64,000 bases of DNA from Plotosus lineatus (Eukaryota; Chordata; Actinopteri; Siluriformes; Plotosidae), in contig CM045735.1 in assembly GCA_024760905.1 (NCBI GenBank), positions 31,952,249 to 32,016,248 of the forward strand, read 5' to 3'. Positions within the stretch are counted from its first letter, which is position 1; each line of letters opens with the position of its first letter. Of the stretch, positions 47,800 through 57,990 are shown one piece after another. The position numbers and the translations under genes were made by a program. The notes beneath the pieces were generated by a model. That model did not search any database. It saw only the letters and a program-made list of their open reading frames with translations, and was not told the DNA's origin.

Positions 47800-48110
47800 G
47801 AGAGTTAATGCAAGTTTTCAGATTTTTTGCTTCAGATGTCCTTGAATTAGAGTGTTGGATAACCAACAAACCTTCTGCCAGCGGCCAGCTGCCCATACAG
47901 GACGTCTTTTGGCAGCATCCCATCCTTCATGCATTGAATATGTCCCAACCAAAGACAGCATTGGCTCAACAGAGAATACAAGCTGGGAATTTTGGCACGC
48001 TGGAGGATGTCACTGTATGGGTTCTGGTCGTGTCTGCTGATTCCGAGGATATGCTGGAGGCGACGCATATCGAAGGCATTGAGTCTCTTCAATTGCCTCA
48101 TGTATGTGCA
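47800..48110 (-). pseudogene. LINE ORF2 C-terminal fragment
   Basis: A minus-strand frame (47847-48101) reads MRQLKRLNAFDMRRLQHILG, then PSLYSLLSQCCLWLGHIQCM, then LYGQLAAGRRFVGYPTL. This pattern (LRWLGH...R-P-G-P-like) is common in the region after the reverse transcriptase of non-LTR elements found in fish and invertebrates. It differs from the RTE copies in this window. The fragment is bounded by a hAT end at 48132. The clade is uncertain. Confidence 0.7.
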
Positions 48111-48131
48111 CCAGGCTTCATTTCCTTAGAG

Positions 48132-48400
48132 CAGTGCTTCAAAAATAGTGGGGCGCGCGGTGTGATGCCTGGGGCAGCGCGTATGACCACTTTTCAGGAA
48201 TAGTGTATGAGAATTAAGTGTAGTTGCACCTCCACTTCACTCGCATTGTCGCGCTATGGTGTTGCATATGTTTCAGGTACATTGGTGCACTTTGAATATT
48301 TTCTATTACAGATTAAAAAAACAATGTCAATGAAGTTTTTCTTTATTGTAGGTTGAACTATATTTATTTGTTTTTTTATGTTTTTAAAGTTAATAAAGAC
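48132..48400 (+). mobile_element. hAT-like terminal fragment
   Basis: CAGTGCTTCAAAAATAGTGG, followed by GGCGCGCGGTGTGATGCCTG, is closely related to the hAT end at 34392 (reverse). CATTGTCGCGCTATGGTGT at about 48244 also recurs in reverse near 61498. No second end visible. Confidence 0.65.
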
Positions 48401-48417
48401 ACAATGTTATGCAGAGG

Positions 48418-48717
48418 TTCAGTTCATGTTCTGTAACCGCTTCATCCTAATTCGGGTCGCGGGGAGGCTGGTGCCCATTCCAGCCAACTCCGGGCGAGGG
48501 CAGAGTACACCCTGGACAGCTCACCAGGCCATCACAGGGCAGAAACATGCCGATGGCTTTGCAGCCTACTCTTGTCGAAAGTCAACAATAGTTCTTTTAC
48601 ATGCCTCACACCATGGGGGGGGGGGGGGGGGTGACAACCTTGTGGAGAGTGGGACTCAAACCCCCAACCTTTGAATCAACGATCCAGCGCCCTATACGAC
48701 TAGACCACCACTGCCCC
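48418..48717 (-). repeat. SINE family A2, full-length, with target duplication and poly-G
   Basis: Antisense A2 copy precisely bounded by GTTATGCAG(A/G)GG at 48406-48417 and 48718-48729. A 17-G run (48615-48631) replaces the end of the head and part of the core, the antisense equivalent of the C-runs in the copies at 2.9 and 4.2 kb. Confidence 0.95.
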
Positions 48718-48764
48718 GTTATGCAGGGGTGTACCGATAATTTTATAGACAAATGATACTTATA

Positions 48765-50206
48765 CAGGTCCTTCTCAAAAAATTATCATATTCTGATAAA
48801 GTTCATTATTTTCTGTAATGTACTGATAAAAAATAAACTTTCAGATATTGTAGATTCATTGCACACCAACTGAAATATTTCAGGTCTTTTATTGTTTTAA
48901 TACTGATGATTTTGGCATACAGCTCATGAAAACCCAAAATTCCTATCTCAAAAAATTAGCATATTTCATCCGACCAATAAAAAAGTGTTTTTAATACAAA
49001 AAAAGTCAACCTTCAAATAATTATGTTCAGTTATGCACTCAATACTTGGTTGGGAGACCTTTTGCAGAAATGACTGCTTCAATGCGGCGTGGCATGGAGG
49101 CAATCAGCCTGTGGCACTGCTGAGGTGTTACAGAGGCCCAGGATGCTTCGATAGCGGCCTTAAGCTCATCCACAGTGTTGGGTCTGGTGTCACTCAACTT
49201 TCTCTTCACAATATCCCACAGATTCTCTATGGGGTTCAGGTCAGGAGAGTTTGCAGGCCAATTGAGCACAGTAATACCATGGTCAGTAAACCATTTACCA
49301 GTGGTTTTGGCACTGTGAGCAGGAGCCAGGTCGTGCTGAAAAATGAAATCTTCATCTCCATAAAGCTTTTCAGCAGATGGAAGCATGAAGTGCTCCAAAA
49401 TCTCCTGATAGCTAGCTGCATTGACCCTGCCCTTGATAAAACTCAGGGGACCAACACCAGCAGCTGACATGGCACCCCAGACCATCACTGACTGTGGGTA
49501 CTTGACACTGGACTTCAGGTATTTTGGCATTTCCTTCTCCCCAGTCTTCCTCCAGACTCTGGCACCTTGATTTCCAAATGACATGCAAAATTTGCTTTCA
49601 TCCGAAAAAAGTACTTTGGACCACTGAGCAACAGTCCAGTGCTGCTTCTCTGTGGCCCAGGTCAGGCGCTTCTGCCGCTGTTTCTGGTTCAAAAGTGGCT
49701 TGACCTGGGGAATGCGGCACCTGTAGCCCAGTCCACTGCTTCCACAGGTCCCCCAAGGTCTGGAATCGGCCCTTCTCCACAATCTTCCTCAGGGTCCGGT
49801 CACCTTTTCTGGTTGTGCAGCGTTTTCTGCCACACTTTTTCCTTCCCACAGACGTCCCACTGAGGTGCCTTGAAACAGCACTCTGGGAACAGCCTATTCG
49901 CTCAGAGATTTCTTTCTGTCTCTTACCCTCTTCCTTGAGGGTGTCAATGATGGCCTTGTGGACAACAGTCAGGTATATAATAGCTCGTTTAGACTACCTT
50001 TTCATGATATGCTAATTCTTTGAGATAGGAATTTTGGGTTTTCATGAGCTGTATGCCAAAATCTTTAGTATTAAAACAATAAAAGACCTGAAATATTTAA
50101 GTTGGTGTGCAATGAATCTAAAATATATGAAAGTTTAATTTTTAGTAGTACATTACAGAAAATAATGAACTTTATCACAATATGATAATTTTTTGAGAAG
50201 GACTAG
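48765..50206 (-). mobile_element. Tc1-like transposon (family 1), copy 3
   Basis: Both terminal repeats are present next to TA (left CAGGTCCTTCTCAAAAAATT, right ending GAGAAGGACTAG). It is 1442 bp against 1552 bp for the 24.7-kb copy. The difference is a deletion of about 110 bp in the leader that also removes the start codon. Confidence 0.95.
49039..49960 (-). pseudogene. Tc1 family 1 transposase with open 247-codon catalytic part
   Basis: On the minus strand the DNA-binding half (ISERIGCSQSAVSRHLSG, GRKKCGRKRCTTRKG) is followed by a frame change after DLWKQWTG. From there a single frame to 49039 holds all three catalytic motifs: LFSDESKF, FQHDLAPAHSAK and [17 protein letters not shown]. 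The ATG and first codons are deleted. The position of the frame change is the same as in the 24.7-kb copy. Confidence 0.93.
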
Positions 50207-50527
50207 TATAACTGATTACTGTACCTTTACAAGAAGCATAACATAAGCTATATGGGATATGTTTATCTTCACAGCTATGATCCAGCTGTATAACGGGGTC
50301 ACATGTGATTCATGAAGCACTTCATTATGCCCAAATTTCAGTATTCAAGTTATTGGACACTGATAAAAGTGGAGGGTGCCAACCATCACAGTAAGAGGCC
50401 AAATAATAATAATAAGACGACTTCACCTTTCTTGAGATAGAATTCCAGTCAAAATAGAAGAAAGTCCAATGGGTAGGTGTTGCAATTTAAAAAGTAGCAA
50501 CATACATAAGGAATCAGAATAGTGTTG

Positions 50528-50775
50528 TCCCCGCAGTGCAGCGAACTGGGTTATTAAAGGCCTGCCATATCTCAGACTGTCTATGGTGAGAGGCATGTAA
50601 AAACACCATTGCTGACTTTCGACAAGAGTAGCTGCAAAGCCGTCAGTGTGTTTCCGCCCTGCGATGGCCTGGCATGCTGTCCAGGGTGTACTCTGCCCTC
50701 ACCTGGAGTTTGCTGGGAAGGGCGCCGGCCTTCCCACAACCCTAATTAGGATTAAGCGGTTAAAGAAAATGAATG
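50528..50775 (+). repeat. SINE family A2, 5'-truncated
   Basis: Begins in the head end (CCCGCAGTGCAGCGAACTGG), then the core, then the AATGA-type tail (CTGTCCAGGGTGTACTCTGC, ACCCTAATTAGGATTAAGCG, GAAAATGAATGAA). Confidence 0.9.
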
Positions 50776-51224
50776 AACAGTGTTGTTTTGTAAGAAATCA
50801 CTGCTGTAGTCAACAGTTTTTGTAGAACTACTGCTGATGCTTGAATAGCCCATTTAATATACAGTATAGCTTACATCCGTGATGGCTGATATACTGTGTC
50901 AGTGTCAGAGAATCAGGCTAAAGAATGAGAGGGAGAAAAAGAGATAACATACACTCTGCCCTGGCACACCATTACCATGGATGCCTTAGCAGACTAAAAA
51001 GCGACCTAATCGTCACTCATGACTCTCCATAAAAATATATATGAAAAACTCCTTGAATGAATCTTGTTCTTACAGATGTGTAGAATTTTCTGATTTTGAT
51101 TAGTAACGGAACAAACAAAACCTATAGCCTTGCAAATCAGATATCTTACCTGCTGCTTTTAACCACTTGATTTTAATCATATTAAAACATTAAACACAAT
51201 TGTATTTTGTTTAATTGTTTTAAT
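50776..51224. other. Unique sequence
   Basis: Nothing recognised. Confidence 0.45.
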
Positions 51225-51575
51225 TTTGTTACCAGAGGCCATTGGTGGCCCATTATGGTGCAGGATTACCAATCCCAAGGTCGAGGGTTCAAGCCCCACT
51301 GTCAATGGTTGTCACTGCTGTCCCCCTTCAGTGCAGCTAACTGGTTTACCGAAGGCCAGCCATGTCTCTCACTGTCTGTGGTGAGAGGTTCATGTAAAAG
51401 AACCATTGTTGACTTTTGTCAAGAGTAGCTGCATAGCCGTCTCCGTGTTTCTGCCCTGTGGTGGCCTTGAGTGCTGTCCGGAGTGTACATACCTGCCCAG
51501 TGTTGACGGAGATGGGTGCCAGCCTCACCCTGACCCTAATTATGATTAAGTGGATTAGAAAATTAATGAAAATGG
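51225..51575 (+). repeat. SINE family A2, full-length, plus strand
   Basis: Sense: head with GAGGGTTCAAGCCCC, GTGCAGCTAACTGGTTTACC, GTAAAAGAACCATTGTTGAC, GCTGTCCGGAGTGTACATAC, ACCCTAATTATGATTAAGTG, end AATTAATGAAAATG. Confidence 0.88.
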
Positions 51576-52219
51576 AGTAATCAAGCACACAATTCTTTGT
51601 AAAATTATTAATAAAAACACACCATTTTCCAAATCCTCCCCATTTGTTTTGTCTGTGTCCTATAAACCTAGTAACCAGGCCCTAGCGACTAGCAATCGTG
51701 TGGTTTCATGTTTACATTCATGCCACCAAGTACTAGTCAAGTACTGCTGTCTACCTTTGAACTGACCCATTATAGTCAACTCATTTTGCATTTAGCCCAA
51801 ATGGACTACTCCTCACTGCCTGCACATACTGCTTGGTTTAACATAACCGCTCATGTTGTGTCCTTTACTACCCCATACACATGTCTGTATGAAAACAGTT
51901 TTCTTTTGAATAAATGAGAAACACTGCTGAATGTGCTTGTGCCTGCTGTTTTTCCGGTGCCTGAGAGAGAAAGGAAATTGCTGAGCAAGAAAAAGGGGTT
52001 CTCAATTTACCTTCCTTATCTGTCTGCATGTAATCATCCTTCTTTTTCCTCATTATCTAAGATTTACAAATTTACACTGTACATAAAACACTAAAGAGTT
52101 TAACTTAGAGGTCAAAATAAATAAATCATTTACATTGAGTTACTGATTTTAAGGGATTGACCTTTTTGATTAGTTAAATTTTTCTAATTCACTCCAGTGC
52201 ATATATTTAAATGGCAGTA
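51576..52219. other. Unique sequence
   Basis: Nothing recognised. Confidence 0.45.
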
Positions 52220-52375
52220 CAGGTATACCTCAACTTAATCCAGAACAATTTAACTCAAAACGACTTAAGTCATTTGGGATTATACGTCAGTTTTCAAAAA
52301 ATATCTGGAAAAAAAAAGGTGGGGCCGCATACTCGCGGATTTTGCTTTCAAAGGCTTTATTTCACAATTTTTTTA
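52220..52375 (+). mobile_element. Tigger-like terminal fragment
   Basis: CAGGTATACCTCAACTTAAT after TA, the Tigger1-type opening, followed by AAACGACTTAAGTCATTTGG. Cut by a hAT-like sequence. Confidence 0.6.
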
Positions 52376-52383
52376 AATTACTG

Positions 52384-53189
52384 CTGTGCTTCTCAATTAT
52401 TTTCTGCGATTCCCCCTCTAGGAAGAAAAAAAAAAACATTTCATGACCCCACCCCCCTAGCGCGTGCCACCCGACTATAAATACAGTGTATTATTTGTCT
52501 ATAACATTGTTATTACTTTTGTTGGCTTGAACCCCCTAGGGGTTCGGTGAGTAAGTCTCAGGGGTTCGGCGGCGGTCAAGACACACACCGACTCATATTC
52601 GTGACGTCAATTTTATACCATTTGTTACAACATATCTTTTCGAACAATTCTTTTCGAGGATGTTGGACATAAAAATAAAGAAAATGAACAGACATTGCTG
52701 TGAAAATGACATGAGACTGGCACTTTTCAAGGTGAAGCCATGTATTCCTGAACTGGTCTCTCAAAGGCAACAGCAGAAGTCACACTGATTTGCAGTAAAT
52801 ATTCATCATTATTATTGTAGCCTGATGGAAAGTAGGTGATGGGTGTGTGTTGAAATGTTAAAAATAATAAATAGTATAAATACAATAAGGTAATTATTGG
52901 AATCATAAGGTTAAAAATTAAAACCATTTCAGTGTGGTAAGATTAAATGAGGTCATGTCTTTGTGAAAAGGTTTCTAATTTGTTGAGAGTTCATGCATTG
53001 TATTGGTTTTGTTCTTTGAACACAGTGATGTTAATGCACGGTTCATTTTAGCACCCCAGGAAAACATATACCTTTGTCTTGAATTTGAAAAAAAAGAGTC
53101 ATATTTTATTTTTCAATAAAGAAGGGTTCTGTGAATGCACATATGAAACTGGTGGGGTTCAGAACCACCAACAAGGTTAAGAACCACTG
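52384..53189. mobile_element. hAT-like sequences, two adjoining fragments
   Basis: First: TGCTTCTCAATTATTTTCTG to about 52500, the same family as 61370 onward (GACTATAAATA shared). Second: from about 52530 (CCCTAGGGGTTCGGTGAGTA, TCAGGGGTTCGGCGG) to 53189, whose reverse complement begins CAGTGGTTCTTAACCTTGTT, a hAT-type end. No intact transposase. Confidence 0.6.
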
Positions 53190-53270
53190 CTCTAAACCCA
53201 TATCTGATAAGAACTACAATTTAAAAGACATGCATTATAATCAAAATAAGACTATTTAAGTTTCTGATTA

Positions 53271-53572
53271 AGTCCGTCATGGTGGCTCCACAGTTGTTAG
53301 CATTTCTGCCTCACAGCAGGAAGATCACGGGTTGGATTCCCGGGTTCGGGTACTTCTGTGCGGACTTTGCATGTTCTCCTTGTGCTTATCCCGGCTTCCT
53401 CCCACAGTCTACAAAACATGCACAGTGGGCTAATTGAGGGTGAATGATTATGTGTGTGTGTTGACCTTGCGGTGTACCCTAGCCTCACTCAGAGATGGCT
53501 GAAATGGACGCCAGCCTCTCTGCTACACTAATTCAGATTAAGCAGCTTATAAAAAATGAATGAATGATGAAA
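53271..53572 (+). repeat. SINE family B, full-length
   Basis: Sense: CATTTCTGCCTCACAGCAGG, GGGTTGGATTCCCGGGTTCG, GGACTTTGCATGTTCTCC, ATGATTATGTGTGTGTGTTG, CTAATTCAGATTAAGCAGCT, AATGAATGAATGATG. Confidence 0.9.
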
Positions 53573-53961
53573 GTTAGATTTATATAAACATACTGCAAAG
53601 TATTAGATCATCCATGGCATTACATAGCACTCTTTGCTGTTTTTTTAATTATTATTATTCTCTGTATGAACTATTTTGTTTTCACATTCATGTGCTTTTC
53701 CTTAATCACATATAGCTTACTAGATCCAACTCTGAAATATACAGTATACCATCTGTAGATTGCTCGACTTTATGCCTGTTCATGTTATTGCTATTGTTTT
53801 CTGATACAAAACCTGTGATAATAAATCAACAACCAACAACTTTTGTCTGCACTTGCATCCTCTGGTTTCCCATGACTGGTACTTCTGAGAGGACCCGGCT
53901 ACACTCATGGATTCAATGTTGTTCTTAGCATTGTACACAAATTGAGAAAGAATGCTATTAG

Positions 53962-54302
53962 GTTCAGTTCATTTCTGTAACTGCTTAATCCTAATTAGGA
54001 TTGCAGGGAGGCTGGCGCCCATCCCAGCCAACTCTGGGCAAGGGTGGAGTACACCCTGGACAGCTCGCCAGGCCATAGCTTGGGTGAAAACATGCTGACG
54101 GCTTTGCAGATACTCTTAACAAAAGCCAGCAATGGTTCTTTTAGATGAACCTCACACCATAGACAGTGAGAGACATGGCCGGCCTTTGATAACCCAGTTA
54201 GTTGCACTGGGGGGACAGTGACAACCTTGTGGAGAGTGGGACTCAAACCCCCACCCTTAGGATCAGCGATCCAGCACCCTATACGACTAGGCCACCACTA
54301 CC
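53962..54302 (-). repeat. SINE family A2, full-length, with target duplication
   Basis: Antisense A2 copy bounded by ATGCTATTAG at 53952-53961 and 54303-54312. The duplication is perfect, so the insertion is fairly recent. Confidence 0.95.
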
Positions 54303-55315
54303 ATGCTATTAGATCATAAAATAAAAGCATTTGTAAAAGACATCTTTCCAATTTATAAGTCAGTTACACCTTCTGGCAGGAATAGCAATTTGGATTCAAA
54401 AACAAAGGCAAAAAAGGCTTTGTTTAGCTGAGGATTTATTGCATATATTAAGAGATAATTGTACTTTCAACTATACAGGCACACAATGCAGCCATGAGGT
54501 GGGGGGGGGTTGGGGCTAACCAGTGTCTCTCCACCTTATGCCGGTCCCAAGCCCGGAGAAATGCAGAGGGTTGTGTCAGGAAGGGCATCCGACGTAAAAC
54601 CAATGCCAAACATTTATGATGCAAATCAGAAGTATTAGCCCCATACCGGATCGGTCGAGGCCCGGGTTAACAACGACTGCCATCAGTGCTGTCAATCAAC
54701 AGGGTGCTAATGGAAATTGGACTACTGTTGGTCGAAGACGTCAAAGAAGGAGAGGTGGGAGGCGTGGCCGTAGGCAGAGAGAGAAGAGGAAAGGCATGAG
54801 TCTAGGACTGAGAGTGGGGACTTTGAATGTTGGAACTATGCAAAGAAAAGGTAGAGAGCTGGCTGACATGATGCAGAGGAGGAAGGTGGACATACTGTGT
54901 GTTCAGGAGACCAGGTGGAAAGGTAGCAAAGCTAAAAGCTTAGGAGCAGGGTTTAAGCTATTTTATAAGATAAGATAAGATAAGATACAGCTTTATTAAT
55001 CTCACAATGGAGAAATTCACTGTTACAGGCTCTTGAGGTACTATCAGTAGGGGGTGCAAAAATAGATACAAGTACAAACATACACACATACATATATATT
55101 ATATAAGTAAATAAATAAATAGATACATAAATAGTATAAATTAATAAACAATAAAAAAGAAGAATGGAGCAACTTTATAGACTGGCCTATATTAAAGTGT
55201 AATGTATCTGAGGGCAGAGTAGATGGGTTGATATGGTTTACAGTCAGTGGGGTAGATGTGGTTGATTAAAGTGCACGGGGTTTTTATTGCACATAACCGG
55301 TATTTTCACAGACAG

Positions 55316-55841
55316 TTACAAAGTGGCGTTGTACAGTCTGACAGCGGTGGGAATGAACGACCTGCGGTAGCGCTCCTTCCTGCACTGAGGATGCCTCAGT
55401 CGTCCACTGAAGGAGCTGCTCAGCTTCTCTACAGTCTGGTGCAGTGGGTGAGAGCTGTTGAACAGGATGGATGTGAGCTTTGCTACCATCCTCCTCTCAC
55501 TCACCTCCTCCACAGAGTCCAGTGGGTAGCCGAGGACAGAGCTGGCCCTCCTGACCAGCTTGTTCAGTCTCTTCCTGTCCCGCTCTGTGCTGCCCGGGGC
55601 CCAGCAGATGGCAGCGTAGAGGATTGCAGAGGCTACCACAGAGTCATAAAAAGTCCTGAGCAGAGATCTGCATACTCCGAAGGACCTGAGTCTCCTCAGA
55701 AGGTGGAGGCGACTCTGGCCCTTCTTGTACAGGGTGTTGGTGTTGTGGGACCAGTCCAGTTTATTGTTAAGGTGAACACCCAGGTACTTGAAACTGTCCA
55801 CTGTCTCAATGTCCTGTCCCTGGATGTTCACTAGTAAGTGT

Positions 55842-55902
<61 letters not shown>

Positions 55903-57990
55903 CGAGTGCTTCTCCTGAAGTCGACCACCATCTCCTTCGTCTTCCTAGTGTTCAAGCACAGGTGGTTGCGCTCACACCAGTCCACGAAGTCAACGATGAC
56001 CGACCGGTACTCCAGCTCGTTCCCCTCTGACACACGGCCCATGATGGCGGAGTCGTCCGAGAACTTCTGGAGGTGGCAGCTGTTTGTGTTATATATGAAG
56101 TCCGAGGTATAGATGTTGAAAAGGAAGGGTGAGAGGACGGTGCCCTGCGGTGCCCCCGTGCTGCAGACTACCACCTTTGACTTACAGCCGTGCAGCCGCA
56201 CGTACTGTGGACGGTTAGTAAGGTAGTCAATAATCCAGGCAGCAAGATGCCCGTCCACTCCCACGTCCTCCAGCTTCCCCCGCAGACGCGCTGGCCTGAT
56301 GGTGTTGAAGGCGCTGGAGAAGTCAAAGAACATGACCCTCACAGCGCTGCCGGCGATCTCCAGGTGGGTTAGTGCCCGCTGCAGAAGGTAGATGACGGCG
56401 TCTTCTACTCCGATGTTGGGCCTGTAGGCAAACTGCAGCGGGTCTAGGGTGGGGCTCACCATAGAGCGGAGGTGTTCAAGGAGGAGCCTTTCCATGGTCT
56501 TAATGAGGTGGGAGGTCAGGGCGACAGGTCTGTAGTGGGCTGGTTCCTTCGCTTGAGCTGTTTTGGGAACCGGAACCACACAGGAGGTCTTCCATAGGAC
56601 GGGAACCTTCTCCAGGCTGAGGCTCAGGTTGTACAGGTAGCATAGTACCACACAGAGCTGGTCTGCGCAGGTCCTCAGCAGCCTGGGACTGATGCCATCA
56701 GGTCCTTCAGATTTCCTCTGATTTAGTCGCCTCAGCTGTCTCCTCACCTGGTCTGATGTGAGGGAGAGGGGGGGCTGGGGTGGTCTGCAGAGGGAGGGGG
56801 ATGTAGCAGTCAAGTGAAGTTGGCCTGGGGAGGGGGGAGGTGTCAGCTGGTCTGGAGACGTGTGAAGAGGGGAGGGGAACGGGGAGGGGTGCAGAGGGGG
56901 AGGGGGGAGAATCAAACCTGTTGAAGTAACAGTTTAGTTCATCCGCCCAGTGCTGGTCACCATCAACTGTCCCTCTGACACTCTGCCCAAATCCAGACAT
57001 GGTCTTTAGTCCTCTCCAGACGTCCCGCATGTTGTTCTGAGCCAGCTTCTCCTCCATCCTCTTCCCATAGTCCTTCTTTGCCCTCCTGATCCTCCACTGG
57101 AGCTCACGCTGGACCTTCTTCTGCTCCTCTCTGTCCCCCGAGATGAAAGCCCTCTTTTTCTGGTTCAGGAGGACTTTAAGCTCAGGGGTGACCCATGGGT
57201 GGTTGTTGGAGAAGCACCGTACCCTCCGTGTTGGCACAGTGCTGTCCACGCAGAAGTTCATGTAGTCGGTGATGCAGTGTGTGAGGCCGTCGATGTCATC
57301 ACCAAAGGAGTCACAGAGCATGCTCCAGTCTGTGGTCTGGAAACAGTCCCTAAGCCTCTCGTTGGTCTCCTCGGTCCACACTTTCACAGACCTCTTCTGT
57401 GCAGGTTCCTTTCGCACACTGGGTGTGTATTGGGGGAACAGGTAGACCAGGTTGTGGTCTGAGCGTCCCAGTGGGGGGAGGGGGAGGAGCTGTAAGCGTC
57501 CTTCACATTTGCATACAGTAAGTCCAGTGTTTTATTGTCTCTTGTGGAGCACTTCACGTATTACGTGAACGACGGGAGAGAGGCGGAGAGAGGGGCGTGG
57601 TTAAAATCCCCGCTGATCAGAATCATGGCACGGGGGTGACGAGTCTGTGTCTGATTAACGGCGCTGTGTAGACGCTCACACGCGGCCGCCGCATCAGCCG
57701 AGGGTGGAATGTACACGCAAAACACAATCACGTGTGAAAACTCCCTCGGTAGATAATATGGCCGCGCGCTTACCGCGAGCAGCTCCAGGTCCCGCGTGCA
57801 CAGCTGCTCCTTCACGTGCACATTTGCCGGGTGGCACCATCATTCATTCACATAGACCGCCACACCCCCTCCTTTCTTCTTACCGCTGTCCGTTGCACTC
57901 CGATCTGCACGCCCGAGTGTAAATCCGTGAAGAGAAACCACAGAGTCCGGTGTGAGTTCATTCAGCCACGTCTCTGAGAAACACATGAGG
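55316..57990 (-). pseudogene. L2/Rex1-type LINE ORF2, frame broken by a CA repeat
   Basis: Minus-strand order: endonuclease end (CFSETWLNE, then VYIPPSADA and ILISGDFNH), a linker (57417-56707: NHPWVTPELKVLLNQKKRAF), and the reverse transcriptase (GPDGISPRLL, HYRPVALTS, FFDFSSAFNTI with Asp, GAPQGTVLSPFLFNIY, FSDDSAI catalytic pair near 56050, VVDFRRS). The frame then runs into a CA repeat. After a frame change the C-terminal part follows (DSFKYLGVHLNNKLDW to VRLYNATL, ending at 55316). At least two frame changes and 5' truncation make it non-functional. Confidence 0.93.
55846..55902. repeat. (TG)n microsatellite inside the LINE ORF
   Basis: About 28 TG units in plus orientation (CA on the coding strand) directly after the VVDFRRS codons, causing the frame change in the LINE. 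Confidence 0.97.

Noticed and set aside
47808..48203. Plus-strand 131-codon open frame
   Set aside because: Shadow of the minus-strand LINE ORF2 fragment, which shows real similarity to non-LTR elements.
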